Source: an uncultured Formosa sp. (GTDB taxonomy: Bacteria; Bacteroidota; Bacteroidia; Flavobacteriales; Flavobacteriaceae). From it: a DNA stretch of 64,000 nt. The position numbers were made by a program, and so were the translations under genes. Under the pieces are notes generated by a model, which had not been told where the DNA came from, did no database searches, and was given only the letters and a program-made list of their open reading frames with translations. Where the stretch lies: assembly GCF_947500765.1 (NCBI RefSeq), contig NZ_CANMTH010000003.1, positions 1 through 64,000 of the forward strand, written 5' to 3'. Below, piece by piece: positions 36,548-45,973 of this stretch. Every line of letters begins with the position of its first letter. Positions within the stretch are counted from its first letter, which is position 1.

Positions 36548-37347
36548 AAAAAGAAATTCAAATATTCTTTACAGCATTAATGTTTTACACTAGGATTCCC
36601 ATTCCTAAGAGCATACCATTTAACAAAGAGTATTCAATAGCGTCTGTTAAATATTTACCGCTTATTGGTTTGTTGGTCGGCGGATTTTCTGCAGGAATAT
36701 TAATGTTGTCGCTTACTATTTTACCTGTTTCTGTTGCGGTAACAATCTCCATGATTAGTGGTTTGTTATTAACAGGCGCATTTCATGAAGATGGTTTGGC
36801 GGATACCGTTGATGGTTTTGGAGGCGGATGGAACAAAGCAAACATTCTTTTGATTATGAAGGATAGCACGATAGGAGCTTATGGTGCGATAGCTTTAGTT
36901 ATGGCGCTTTTATTGAAGTTTCAATTATTAGTGGCTTTGGTCGAGTTACCGGTTGCCCATGGAATTCCTACTCCATATTTTGTTTTATTTGTTTTGCTTG
37001 CAGGTCATAGTCTTAGTAGGGTGTTAGCTGTTAGTGTTATGATTACGCATGAATATGCTCGTGTAAATGACGACACTTCAAAATTAAAAGCAATAACACC
37101 AGAGGGTTTAAAATGGACCAGTCCAGCATTTATTTTAGCGCTTGCGTTTGCTTTGTTTCCATTGTTTTTATTTCAAACCCCTTATGTTTTTTTGTTGCTT
37201 GTTCCTGTTTATTTGGTAAGGCTGTTACTGACTCGTTTTTTTAATACATGGATTGGCGGTTATACCGGAGATTGTTTGGGAGCTATTCAGCAAATTTGTG
37301 AAATTATATTTTACTTAAGTATACTTATACTATGGAAATATATTTGA
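36544..37347 (+). CDS. cobS: Adenosylcobinamide-GDP ribazoletransferase (cobalamin synthase) CobS
   Basis: A 267-residue membrane enzyme joining alpha-ribazole (phosphate) to adenosylcobinamide-GDP. The FHEDGLADTVDGFGGG segment holds the DxxxD-type metal motif, and several hydrophobic helices cross the inner membrane. The typical GGYTGDCLGA stands near the C-terminus. It overlaps cobT and cobC. Confidence 0.95.
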   Translation: MKKEIQIFFTALMFYTRIPIPKSIPFNKEYSIASVKYLPLIGLLVGGFSAGILMLSLTILPVSVAVTISMISGLLLTGAFHEDGLADTVDGFGGGWNKANILLIMKDSTIGAYGAIALVMALLLKFQLLVALVELPVAHGIPTPYFVLFVLLAGHSLSRVLAVSVMITHEYARVNDDTSKLKAITPEGLKWTSPAFILALAFALFPLFLFQTPYVFLLLVPVYLVRLLLTRFFNTWIGGYTGDCLGAIQQICEIIFYLSILILWKYI

Positions 37348-37862
37348 TAAGGCATACTACGCCCGAGATTGAAAAGGGTATATGTTATGGAGATAGTGAT
37401 ATTCCTTTAAAAGATAGTTTTGCTTTAGAAGCCGAAACGGTTTTGAGTGCCCTTCCAACGTATTTAGAAAAAGTATATTCCAGTCCTTTGCAGCGGTGTA
37501 CACAATTGGCTCATGTTATTTCAGAAGATATTACCACAGATACTCGTTTAAAAGAACTTTATTTTGGTTCGTGGGAACTTAAAAAATGGAGTGATATACC
37601 TTTTGATGAGATACAGCCTTGGTATAATGATTGGGTGAATACACCAACGCATAACGGGGAGTCTTATCAGGACCTGCAACATCGCGCCACAGCATTTATA
37701 GAAGACTTACCACAGCACTACAATTGCATCGCTATTGTTACACATTCGGGGGTAATAAGAAGCCTATGGGCCTATTTTAACGCTATAGATTTAAAAGATT
37801 CTTTTAATGATTTGGTTATTGCATATGGTGCTGTTTTAAAAATAAAGTATTCAAAAATATAA
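37332..37862 (+). CDS. cobC: Alpha-ribazole phosphatase CobC (histidine phosphatase family)
   Basis: A 176-residue phosphoglycerate-mutase-like phosphatase. The nucleophile motif IRHTTPEIEKG (RHx form with RHT) lies at the N-terminus and THSGVIRSL near the C-terminus carries the second His. It removes the phosphate from alpha-ribazole phosphate or adenosylcobalamin phosphate. It is the last cob gene in the run and overlaps cobS by 16 bases. The following 600 bases are apparently noncoding. Confidence 0.92.
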   Translation: MEIYLIRHTTPEIEKGICYGDSDIPLKDSFALEAETVLSALPTYLEKVYSSPLQRCTQLAHVISEDITTDTRLKELYFGSWELKKWSDIPFDEIQPWYNDWVNTPTHNGESYQDLQHRATAFIEDLPQHYNCIAIVTHSGVIRSLWAYFNAIDLKDSFNDLVIAYGAVLKIKYSKI

Positions 37863-38532
37863 GCCTAATATAGAATAGGAGCGTCTTTAAGTTGAGGATG
37901 GAAAGTAATGTTACATTATAAAATTTGTAGTCTTATAATTTGTAATGCTATAATTATACATGGGGTTACTATATGTATTCATTACTATAAGCATGGTATA
38001 ACCACGCTATAACCCCTACGTTGCCCCGTCTTTGCCATATCTGTTGTCGCAGTAAGTAACGGTGTTATTCTGAAATTAAATTGATACTATTAGCGATGGA
38101 TTTTTATTATAGTCTGAAATTGTTTTTCATGTTTTCTAGTTACAATTTTAAATAGAACGTGATTGTTTTGTCTATCCGGAGCATTTCCGATTTTTTAGTG
38201 ACAGGCGAACCCACGTTTAAAGATGTGATGGCAATTATTTTAGATTTGGTTTAAACGATACAAGCTCAATGTAGGTCTATACTGCGCTTGTATGTCATTT
38301 TTAGCAACTCTATACCATAACTGGCAGAGACTATAGGCGTTTGACTAACAGTTGGTATGCACCTTATTTTGACGTTTTAAATTACTTTTGATGATTATGG
38401 TTTTCAGTAAAAAGATATCATAGAAATGTTTTATTTTTAGGAACATTAATTTTAATAGGGCTTTTGGGCTTGATGGACTTAGGTTTGTTTTGGTTTCAAG
38501 AACTTGGCTACAATTATAAGAAAACTATATTT
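37863..38532. other. Intergenic stretch after the cob run
   Basis: About 670 bases without a convincing gene. I see no strong rho-independent terminator, no riboswitch and no attC-like site. Short open stretches around 38150-38260 look like decayed coding sequence but match nothing I can name. Base composition remains AT-rich and similar to the flanks. Confidence 0.5.
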
Positions 38533-41500
38533 ATGAAAAAAAAACTACTTGATTTCTTATTAATTGCTTCAAAAACACTTGAAAAATTACATTTTAAATT
38601 TTCTGAGAAAAAATTAGAAAAGTTAGATTATTCATCTCTTTCTCCAATTGCTAATGGAGATAAAGAAGGTCATTACTCAAAAGCTTTACAATGGGCACTT
38701 GAAAATCGTGAGGAAGAGGATATAAAAAATATAGCACTTACTGGATCATATGGCTCAGGTAAAAGTACAATTCTGAAAACTTTTCAAAATAACTATAAAG
38801 GAACTGAATTAGAATTTCTAAATATTTCTTTAGCAACATTTAAAGAAGAAAAACCAAAATTTGATAAACTAGGTAACCCTATTGAAAAAGACAAAGAAGA
38901 ACTTTTAAGATTAATAGAAACAAGTATTTTACAACAAATATTTTATCACGAGGAAGATAAAAATATTCCAGATTCCAGATTCAAAAAAATTAAAAGTTAT
39001 AGTGGGAAAAAACTTTTATTTACTACAGTCGGTATTCTACTATTCATAATAGCTTTATTAAATTATTTTAATCCATATATTATACAAAGTGTTTTTAAAG
39101 ATAACCCTTTAAGTATTTTTATTTGCAACGCATTACACTACAGTAGTATTTTAATAATTATAATTGGCATTTTCTTTTTAATTTATAAATCCATTAGAAT
39201 TATTAGTTCTATAACAATTAATAAGTTTAAGTTTCAAAATGCTGAAATAGGAATTGGAGAAAGTATTAACAAGTCTATATTGAACCATCACTTAGATGAA
39301 ATCCTTTATTTCTTTTCAATAAGACCTTATAACATTGTAATTATAGAAGACCTTGACCGTTTTGAAGAAACTGAAATCTTTACAAAGCTTAGGGAAATTA
39401 ACCTTCTATTAAACAACTCTGAAAAAACCAAAAAGAAAAACATCACATTCATATATGCTGTAAGAGATGATATGTTTTCAGACAATGAAAGAATTAAGTT
39501 TTTTGATTTTATAATTCCCGTTATCCCAGTAATTAACTCATCAAATTCAAGTGAAATTTTACTACGCAAGAAGGAAAAATATAATTATGATTTAACAGAT
39601 ACTTTTATTGAAGACATATCCTTTTTTATAGATGATATGCGTTTACTTCATAATATCTCTAATGAATTTTACTTGTATAAAGTAAAACAAGGTGAAACTC
39701 CTTTAAACCAAGATAAATTATTTGCGATTATTACTTATAAAAACAAATACCCTAATGATTTTGTTTCTTTAAGTAAAAATGAAGGGCATTTATATAATAT
39801 TCTAAACTCCAAATCAAAATATGTAAATCAAGAGGTCAATCAAATAGAAGAAAAAACATCTGTTTTGAAAGAAGAGATTAAAAATCTAGAATTGGTAAAC
39901 ATCAAAAGTATTAAAGAACTTCGCCAATTATATATAATTCGAGTAATCGAAACATTAGATAATTTTAATTCTTTAGTCCTTAATAAGGAAACTATCACTA
40001 TTGATGATTTATTAAAAGATGAAAACTTTGAATATTTAAAAAGTAATAAGTTATTTTATCAATCATCTTACCATAATAGAGGTTATAATAGAACTGAATA
40101 TCCAATTAAGAAAGTAGAAATTTCATTTTCTGAAATTGAAAAAAAGGTTGATTCAAAAAAATCTTACACTGATAAGGAACAAGAAATTATCGATATTAAA
40201 TCAAATAAATCAAACTCTTTAAGGCAAGAAATACAAAAACTTGAAAAACAAAAAAATATAACTAGAAATTTAAACATTTCTGAATTATTACAATCAAATA
40301 AAAAAATTGATTTAAATATAAATGAAGATTTAGATAAGGATTTTATTACAATATTAATTAGAAATGGATATATCTCGGAAGATTATATTGATTACATTTC
40401 TTTGTTTCACGAAGGTAGTATAACAAGAAATGACCATAAATTTATTATCAATGTAAGAAATAGACAAAAATTAGAGTTTGAATATAAACTTTCAAAAATT
40501 GATAAAGTAATTTCAAAAATAAATCCAGTTGATTTTAACTCTGAATATATCTTGAATTATGATTTATTAGACTGTTTACTTAAAAATCATAAAACGAATA
40601 ATATACCTTTAGAATATATTTTTACCAAATTAAAAGATGAATCCTCAGCTTCTATTCTATTCATAAATGGTTTTATTGAGAGAACAGAAAATTTAAATCT
40701 ATTTATTAAAACATTATGTAGCTATTGGATTGGTATTTGGGGATATTATGTGAATGATGTTTCGTATTCTGATCAACAACTAAATAAAACATTAAAATAC
40801 ATCATAGAATATGCAGATATTGAATCTATAATTAAAATAGATAAACAATCTAATCTAAAAAATCATCTAACAAAAGACCCTGAAATTTTAAACATCACTT
40901 TTAACAATGATAAATTAATAAGTGTCATCTCTGATTTACAATTAAAATTTATTGATTTAGACTTTGAGAATTCCCCAGAAAACATTTTAGATTTTATTTA
41001 CGAGAATAATCATTATGATTTTAACGAAAAAATAGTTCGTGAAATTGTGATAAAATATGGTGAATTTGAACAAGTGAGTTTTGATAATTCCAATTACTCT
41101 TCTCTTAAAAACTCCAAATCTGATAGTCTTATTAATTATATAGAAGCTAACATAGATGACTACATAAAAAATATTTACTTAAAGCTTGAGAAGAATATTA
41201 ATGAGGAACAAAAAGCTTATTTAGGATTATTAAATCACTCAGAATTAAGTTTAAAGCTTAAAAAAGAAGTCATTAAAAAAGTAGTTACAAAAATATCTGA
41301 TGTTTCACTTATTGAGGATATTAATTTACTATCATTTGCTATCGAAAATAATAAGATAGAACCTAAATGGAATAATTTATTGTATTCTTTTAGAGTTTCA
41401 GAAGATAAAATATTAAACTCAACTATTGACTTCATTAATAATATTGAAAATGCAAACAAATTAGCAAAAGTAAAAATACCAACTAAAGTTAATGATGAAA

Positions 41501-42219
41501 ACATTTTTGGTGTATTCTGTGAACTTTTAATCCTATCAAATGATATCGAAAATAAATCCTTTGATTTAATTACAAACTCAGTTCCTTGGAGCTATAGCGG
41601 ATTAAATATTGATAATCTTGATAAAGAAAAAGTTAAATCATTAATCAAGAATAAAGTAATTAGTCCAACAATTGAAAGTTTTAATATTTTAAAAGAAAAA
41701 TATCAGACGTCAGCCATTGAGTTGTTAGAGAAATATAAATCTAAATTTATTGAAAAAATTGAGGAACTCGTTTTAGATTCAAATGATGTAGAATTAATTT
41801 TAAAATCGACAACACTAAACAACTTAGAAAAACTTAAGTTTTTAGAAACTTGTTCAAATGACACTATTGCATCAAACTCCGAGAATTTAAAATTAATAAG
41901 TCAACTTATATTAAATGATAGTTCATTTCGAATAAATGAGTTGCTTTTCAAAGATTTAATCATAAACAAATGTGTACCGATTGCTAATAGAATAAAATTA
42001 TTCAATAAGAATCTTTTTAGTGCAGATGTAACTTTCATTGAAAAATTCTTAAACAACTTAGATAGCAGTTATGAAAAAATCACAAATAGAGATAAAAGAG
42101 CGAAAATTCAAGACAATCCTGATAATAGAGAATTATTGACTAATTTGAAACGGAAAGATTACATTTCAAGTTTTTCAGAAGGTTTCTTTGGCTTAAGAGT
42201 AAATCATAAAAGGAAATAA
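38533..42219 (+). CDS. Large YobI-like P-loop NTPase with KAP-like features
   Basis: A 1228-residue protein. I start at the ATG at 38533 (MKKKLLDFLLIASKTLEKL) because the upstream alternative at 38464 has a weak context. LSPIANGDKEGHYSKALQWA precedes Walker A GSYGSGKST (about 70-80). A pair of membrane helices follows at about 160-235 (LLFTTVGILLFIIALL and SILIIIIGIFFLIYKSI). VIIEDLDRFEE is the Walker B region, as in KAP/YobI NTPases. The long C-terminal part is helical and unknown. Such membrane-anchored NTPases are sometimes defence proteins, but that function is not shown here. Confidence 0.85.
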   Translation: MKKKLLDFLLIASKTLEKLHFKFSEKKLEKLDYSSLSPIANGDKEGHYSKALQWALENREEEDIKNIALTGSYGSGKSTILKTFQNNYKGTELEFLNISLATFKEEKPKFDKLGNPIEKDKEELLRLIETSILQQIFYHEEDKNIPDSRFKKIKSYSGKKLLFTTVGILLFIIALLNYFNPYIIQSVFKDNPLSIFICNALHYSSILIIIIGIFFLIYKSIRIISSITINKFKFQNAEIGIGESINKSILNHHLDEILYFFSIRPYNIVIIEDLDRFEETEIFTKLREINLLLNNSEKTKKKNITFIYAVRDDMFSDNERIKFFDFIIPVIPVINSSNSSEILLRKKEKYNYDLTDTFIEDISFFIDDMRLLHNISNEFYLYKVKQGETPLNQDKLFAIITYKNKYPNDFVSLSKNEGHLYNILNSKSKYVNQEVNQIEEKTSVLKEEIKNLELVNIKSIKELRQLYIIRVIETLDNFNSLVLNKETITIDDLLKDENFEYLKSNKLFYQSSYHNRGYNRTEYPIKKVEISFSEIEKKVDSKKSYTDKEQEIIDIKSNKSNSLRQEIQKLEKQKNITRNLNISELLQSNKKIDLNINEDLDKDFITILIRNGYISEDYIDYISLFHEGSITRNDHKFIINVRNRQKLEFEYKLSKIDKVISKINPVDFNSEYILNYDLLDCLLKNHKTNNIPLEYIFTKLKDESSASILFINGFIERTENLNLFIKTLCSYWIGIWGYYVNDVSYSDQQLNKTLKYIIEYADIESIIKIDKQSNLKNHLTKDPEILNITFNNDKLISVISDLQLKFIDLDFENSPENILDFIYENNHYDFNEKIVREIVIKYGEFEQVSFDNSNYSSLKNSKSDSLINYIEANIDDYIKNIYLKLEKNINEEQKAYLGLLNHSELSLKLKKEVIKKVVTKISDVSLIEDINLLSFAIENNKIEPKWNNLLYSFRVSEDKILNSTIDFINNIENANKLAKVKIPTKVNDENIFGVFCELLILSNDIENKSFDLITNSVPWSYSGLNIDNLDKEKVKSLIKNKVISPTIESFNILKEKYQTSAIELLEKYKSKFIEKIEELVLDSNDVELILKSTTLNNLEKLKFLETCSNDTIASNSENLKLISQLILNDSSFRINELLFKDLIINKCVPIANRIKLFNKNLFSADVTFIEKFLNNLDSSYEKITNRDKRAKIQDNPDNRELLTNLKRKDYISSFSEGFFGLRVNHKRK

Positions 42220-42230
42220 TATAGTCTTTT

Positions 42231-42293
42231 AAAAACACGCACCTAATTACGGTTTTCCCGCAACCCGATTAGTCTAATTTGTTTTACTTTTAA
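42231..42293 (+). repeat. 63 bp direct repeat, copy 1 (flanks the 42376 gene)
   Basis: AAAAACACGCACCTAATTAC followed by GGTTTTCC and, after 10 variable bases, TTAGTCTAATTTG. It aligns column for column with 43381-43443 at roughly three quarters identity. The variable block differs completely (CGCAACCCGA here, TATAATGGTG there). It shares TTACGGTTTYCC with the two platform copies at 45089 and 53219. It may mark an older insertion point, which is inference. Confidence 0.55.
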
Positions 42294-42375
42294 GTTTAGT
42301 ATATATAATTAAGACTCTTTGCGAGATAGACTTTGGTTTGTTTGGTATAATGGGAGTTGGGCAAAATTAAAGACC

Positions 42376-43314
42376 ATGAAAATAATACCCCTTTTTGTCA
42401 TATTATTTACACTTTCCCAATCTATTTATGCTCAAAATAAAAAAATTGAAATAACTTATGAAAGAAAAAGCGATAAAAGTATCGAGTTCTATTATAAGAA
42501 AAATGTTCCAGGAAGTTATTATTTAACCCTTGAGTTTGATAATCTTGAAAACTGTAATTGTAGTAAAACATATGAAAAAGTAATAAAATATGTTTCAGGA
42601 TCTTTATTTACCTTACATCCTGCTAACACTAAAAAAGGAATTTCTTTTTCTTATAAAATAAAATATGTAATGGGAAATCCTGACCCCAAAATAAATGAAA
42701 ACATAGTGTATGTTCTTCCTTTTAAGACAGGAAAATCTATAAAAATACTTGAAGCGTCAAATGTTGGAGAAAAATATTTTGGAAATGAAAAACCTATTGA
42801 CTGGAAATCTTTTATTGTATACTCAAATCAACCAGACACTATTTACTCTATGAGAAAAGGAATAGTCGTTAAAATAAGTGATACATATAAAAATGACGAT
42901 GAAATTAATAAGACCTATACCAGTAAAAGAAATCTTATATTAATAGAACATGAAGATGGTTCTTATGCTACTTATAAGGGATTTGATAAAAATGAAATAT
43001 TTGTAAAATTAGGACAGGAAGTTTACCCGCATACTACTTTAGGAAAATTAGAAAAATTTAATAAAACAAATTATCGATTAGATTTTAATACTTTTCATTA
43101 TCTCAAAAACTTATTAGATGCTACTAAAAGTACAATAAGTAATAGAGATTATAAAATTAAATATATAAATCCAACGTTTTACATAGATAATTCAAACAGA
43201 AAAATTCAGTCCAAAGAAATTTCTAATGTATCATTTAATGAGGACCTCAAATTGCAAGAGTTTTCAAAGCGAGACAAGAAAAAATATAAGAAAAACCCTA
43301 ATGAATTTGAGTAA
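42376..43314 (+). CDS. Secreted protein with degenerate M23 peptidase-like domain
   Basis: A 312-residue secreted protein starting at MKIIPLFVILFTLSQSIYAQ, a Sec signal cleaved near residue 20 (I use ATG 42376 in preference to the longer ORF from 42319). The middle is reminiscent of an M23 (LytM) fold: IYSMRKGIVVKI, LILIEHEDGSYATYKGF and FVKLGQEVYPHTTLGKLE correspond to its beta strands, but the zinc ligands HxxxD and HxH are not evident. It is therefore probably non-catalytic. The C-terminus is Lys-rich. The gene is flanked by direct repeats (42231 and 43381). Confidence 0.65.
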   Translation: MKIIPLFVILFTLSQSIYAQNKKIEITYERKSDKSIEFYYKKNVPGSYYLTLEFDNLENCNCSKTYEKVIKYVSGSLFTLHPANTKKGISFSYKIKYVMGNPDPKINENIVYVLPFKTGKSIKILEASNVGEKYFGNEKPIDWKSFIVYSNQPDTIYSMRKGIVVKISDTYKNDDEINKTYTSKRNLILIEHEDGSYATYKGFDKNEIFVKLGQEVYPHTTLGKLEKFNKTNYRLDFNTFHYLKNLLDATKSTISNRDYKIKYINPTFYIDNSNRKIQSKEISNVSFNEDLKLQEFSKRDKKKYKKNPNEFE

Positions 43315-43380
43315 AAACTATGTTTAATACGCTACTGCAGTAAAACACAACTAAAACCGTATTCACTCTTCACTTAACTT

Positions 43381-43443
43381 AAAAATATACATCTAATTAC
43401 GGTTTTCCTATAATGGTGTTAGGCTAATTTGGTTTACTTTTAT
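43381..43443 (+). repeat. 63 bp direct repeat, copy 2
   Basis: Second copy of the repeat at 42231. It holds CTAATTACGGTTTTCC and TTAGGCTAATTTGGTTTACT, and near its middle GTTAGGC, which equals the classical integron core 7-mer but may be chance. It lies in a 380 bp gene-free stretch (43315-43693), of which the remaining bases show only AT-rich sequence and nothing else I can name. Confidence 0.5.
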
Positions 43444-43693
43444 GTTCTATTCTGGTACTTATAGCTGCTTTTGTAAAAATAGTTATTACTACAAAAAAAG
43501 ATGATAAATAATCTTGCTTTTTGTAAAATCCAGCCTTAAAGGTTATTTTAAACGCTTCACTTTATTCTATTTATAGCAGATTAATCTCTCAGTTTTATTT
43601 TGTTATTTACGGAAAAATAGATTGTAATTAAGTCTTACTGTTTATTGAATTACCACTATTTATATATTTAATCTTTTTAGGTAATTATTTGGT

Positions 43694-44089
43694 TTGAATA
43701 CTAGGGGAGTGGTCGAGACTATTAGTGCAAGGCTAATTATTTGTTCGGTATTATCTGAAAAGAATGTTCCTTTAGATGACCTAAAAGAAATAAATATAAA
43801 GGAGGATGCAAAAGTTATTCTTTATGTTAAATGGTTTAATTTAAAGAATAAAAGTTATGTAACATTTATAGTCTTTCTTGATGTGCATGGCAATTACTTG
43901 TTACAATCAAGTGAATATAAATTTAAAGCGAGAAAGAAAACTCATAATACATGGAATTCTAGAAAGTTCAATAAAATTATTGTCCCCGAAGGCATTGTAA
44001 ATATTAGAATAATTTTAGAGCATGAAATAGAAATTAAATATACATTGGAATACTGTATTACAGTACAGGCAATTATCGCGTTGTTTTAA
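43694..44089 (+). CDS. Hypothetical small protein
   Basis: A 131-residue open frame from TTG at 43694 to 44089, without signal peptide or membrane helix. VKWFNLKNKSYVTFIVFLD and the Ile/Val-rich end suggest a beta-sandwich, but no family is recognised. The true start could be an internal ATG or codon further on, because the TTG context is weak. It stands alone between long gaps, so it could be a decayed fragment. Confidence 0.4.
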   Translation: MNTRGVVETISARLIICSVLSEKNVPLDDLKEINIKEDAKVILYVKWFNLKNKSYVTFIVFLDVHGNYLLQSSEYKFKARKKTHNTWNSRKFNKIIVPEGIVNIRIILEHEIEIKYTLEYCITVQAIIALF

Positions 44090-44267
44090 CAGCATTGAAT
44101 GCGATTGAGCATGAAATAATTGCGTGTTCTCCTTTTTTTACCAAGATTAGAATAGAGTATTTGCTAACTTTGGTATTTAAAATGCGCAACAAACCTTTTA
44201 AAAAAGTTGTGAGTTACCTTGAATGCGCCAAGGCTTCTTCAATTTAAACTTAATTTTATTCATTTTA

Positions 44268-44954
44268 ATGATAGATTTAGAACATCAATTAAAAAATCCC
44301 GTTTGGTATTCCTTAAATGAAACTCATAAAAAATATGCTGTAGACCTTGATGGCGTACAGTTTTATAACCCAGAGATTTGTCCTTTTGGGGCTTTTTTCG
44401 ATGAAACAAAAACAGCAAAAGCTTCAAATACATATTTAGAAACGTCGGAAGATTTCTTCTATGTTTCAGAGTGTCAAACACCAATTGTAGATGAAAGCAA
44501 GGTTTTTTTAGAACGAAAAGTAAATGGTTGTCAGATGGTTTTAAACACGTTAACAGACGTACAAATCACAGAAGAAATTGTGCTGTTAGATGACACTTTT
44601 ATGGATGAGATTTATGATTTAGTCTGGTTGGTTATGCCTGGTTATTATAAAAAAAGAACCTTTGAAATGGGAAATTACTATGGTATATTTAAGCATGGTA
44701 AATTAGTTTCTATAGCCGGACAACGTATGCAAACACATCTTTTTATTGAAGTTAGTGCTGTTGTAACTCATCCAGATTATACTAGAAAAGGACTGGCTAA
44801 ACAATTAATAGCCTATAATACAAAAGCCATTTTAAAAGCACATAAAACACCTATTTTACATACAAACAAAGGAAACGTAGCAATTTCTCTTTATAAAAAA
44901 TTAGGATACGAGTTAACTCGAGATATGAATTGGTGGTTGTATCGAAAAAAATAA
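44268..44954 (+). CDS. GNAT family N-acetyltransferase
   Basis: A 228-residue acetyltransferase starting at MIDLEHQLKNPVWYSL. I choose ATG 44268 over the longer ORF start at 44223. The C-terminal domain has VVTHPDYTRKGLAKQLI (acetyl-CoA motif A) and LHTNKGNVAISLYKKLGY, matching FR47-like GNAT enzymes. The substrate is unknown. A strong intrinsic terminator follows at 45027-45067. Confidence 0.85.
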   Translation: MIDLEHQLKNPVWYSLNETHKKYAVDLDGVQFYNPEICPFGAFFDETKTAKASNTYLETSEDFFYVSECQTPIVDESKVFLERKVNGCQMVLNTLTDVQITEEIVLLDDTFMDEIYDLVWLVMPGYYKKRTFEMGNYYGIFKHGKLVSIAGQRMQTHLFIEVSAVVTHPDYTRKGLAKQLIAYNTKAILKAHKTPILHTNKGNVAISLYKKLGYELTRDMNWWLYRKK

Positions 44955-45026
44955 GTGTTTTGCCAAGTTAACTTAGAACTGATATAAAAAAATACTTTAT
45001 ATTAAGTTAATAGACATTAATAATAT

Positions 45027-45067
45027 AAGCTTACAAAATCTATCACTTGATTTTGTAAGCTTTTTTT
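45027..45067 (+). terminator. Rho-independent terminator after the GNAT gene
   Basis: A perfect 14 bp stem, AAGCTTACAAAATC (45027-45040) with GATTTTGTAAGCTT (45049-45062), has an 8-base loop and a following T run. A similar but weaker remnant, GAATTTGTAAGCTTTTTCC, precedes the other platform copy at about 53178. The duplicated block may therefore include part of this terminator. Confidence 0.85.
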
Positions 45068-45088
45068 ATGATATGGTCTTCGATTGCA

Positions 45089-45253
45089 AGTTGTGGTAAT
45101 TTAAACAAAACAAAATAATTTGTCTTAAAACATCGTCTTTTACGGTTTCCCGTTTTTATACTTAGTAGTAAAGAATTATATTTAGTAAATAAATTAACAT
45201 TATCCCTTTTTTTAGTCTTGATAAGCGATTATTTAGTTTTGATAAAAGGAGTT
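45089..45253 (+). repeat. attI-like platform, copy A
   Basis: About 160 bp nearly identical to 53219-53377: four or five substitutions and one 6 bp indel. It ends at the GTT (45251-45253) of GTTGCAAACA. Directly before that GTT stand two imperfect 21-bp-spaced direct repeats, TTTAGTCTTGATAAG (45211) and TTTAGTTTTGATAAA (45232), reminiscent of the DR elements of attI1. After GTT the two copies are unrelated. The following cassette ends with TGTGTGCAAC (46486), matching GTTGCACACA to the start at 9 of 10 bases. Confidence 0.75.
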
Positions 45254-45302
45254 GCAAACAATTAAAGGAGGAATGAACACTTATTAAACGAATGTAAGAG
45301 GT

Positions 45303-45770
45303 ATGAGAGAAGAGGACGGAATTATAATTTATGGCTTTTTAAAAAGATTAAGTAATGAGGGAGAATTAATGCTTAATGATTTAGATGTTGATTTTTCAGG
45401 CTCTCCTCAGTTTATGAGGATTGTTGATTTTATGAAATCCAATGGTTTTATAAAAAGCAAAGGAAGCGAATACAATGCTAGAAACTATGTTTACATTATG
45501 CCTAATGGAGAGTCTGTTTTGAAATTCAATAGTTGGAATGAATACAATGAATACCTAGTAAAAGAAGCAAACAAACTAATTCAAGAAAAGAAAGAAGAAA
45601 AAGAATCTGAAAAAAGAATTAGAGAACTAACAGAAGAAAAATTAATATACGAGAAAACTATAAGAGGTTTAGAGGAAGAATTAAAAATATCTAGTTTATT
45701 GAAAAATTGGTGGTGGATAATAGCAGCAGCTATAGGACTTGGAGTATATCTAAGAGGATTTCTTTTTTAA
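45303..45770 (+). CDS. Winged-helix-like coiled-coil membrane protein (right cassette 1)
   Basis: A 155-residue protein. The N-terminus (about 1-85) looks like a small winged helix (FLKRLSNEGELMLNDLD, MRIVDFMKSNGFIKSKG). A Glu/Lys-rich coiled coil (about 90-130) follows, with a C-terminal membrane helix WWIIAAAIGLGVYLRGF. It is the first gene of the cassette that begins at the platform GTT (45251). No family is recognised with confidence. Confidence 0.65.
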   Translation: MREEDGIIIYGFLKRLSNEGELMLNDLDVDFSGSPQFMRIVDFMKSNGFIKSKGSEYNARNYVYIMPNGESVLKFNSWNEYNEYLVKEANKLIQEKKEEKESEKRIRELTEEKLIYEKTIRGLEEELKISSLLKNWWWIIAAAIGLGVYLRGFLF

Positions 45771-45927
45771 GCAATATTAGATAGAAAACTATTAATCCAA
45801 TCCAAGCAAAAAACGTTTTAGAGTATCTATTGAGTTTATTCAATAATTCTATTCTTTTTTCAAGCTTACGAATTTTATAATGATTTCTTATTATTTCACT
45901 ATTATATGAATTTGACTTATCACTCAT
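45730..45927 (-). CDS. Small membrane protein candidate, opposite strand
   Basis: A 65-residue frame on the minus strand with one strong hydrophobic helix (FFAWIGLIVFYLILL). It overlaps the 3' end of the 45303 gene by 41 bases. It fills the 200-base gap before the 45974 gene. Codon use is plausible and an A/T-rich leader precedes the ATG, but I have no family match. It could be spurious. Confidence 0.4.
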   Translation of the reverse strand: MSDKSNSYNSEIIRNHYKIRKLEKRIELLNKLNRYSKTFFAWIGLIVFYLILLKKEILLDILQVL

Positions 45928-45973
45928 AACTTAAAATAGGATTTTTAAATAATTAACTATAAAACTAAATAAT

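Noticed and set aside
37863..38532. Decayed gene in the gap after cobC
   Set aside because: Short open stretches give no recognisable domain in any frame, so I list the region as unexplained only.
43405..43425. GTTAGGC as a true integron core site near 43419
   Set aside because: The 7-mer matches the classical core, but no opening partner with the complementary core and no palindromic arms were found around it.
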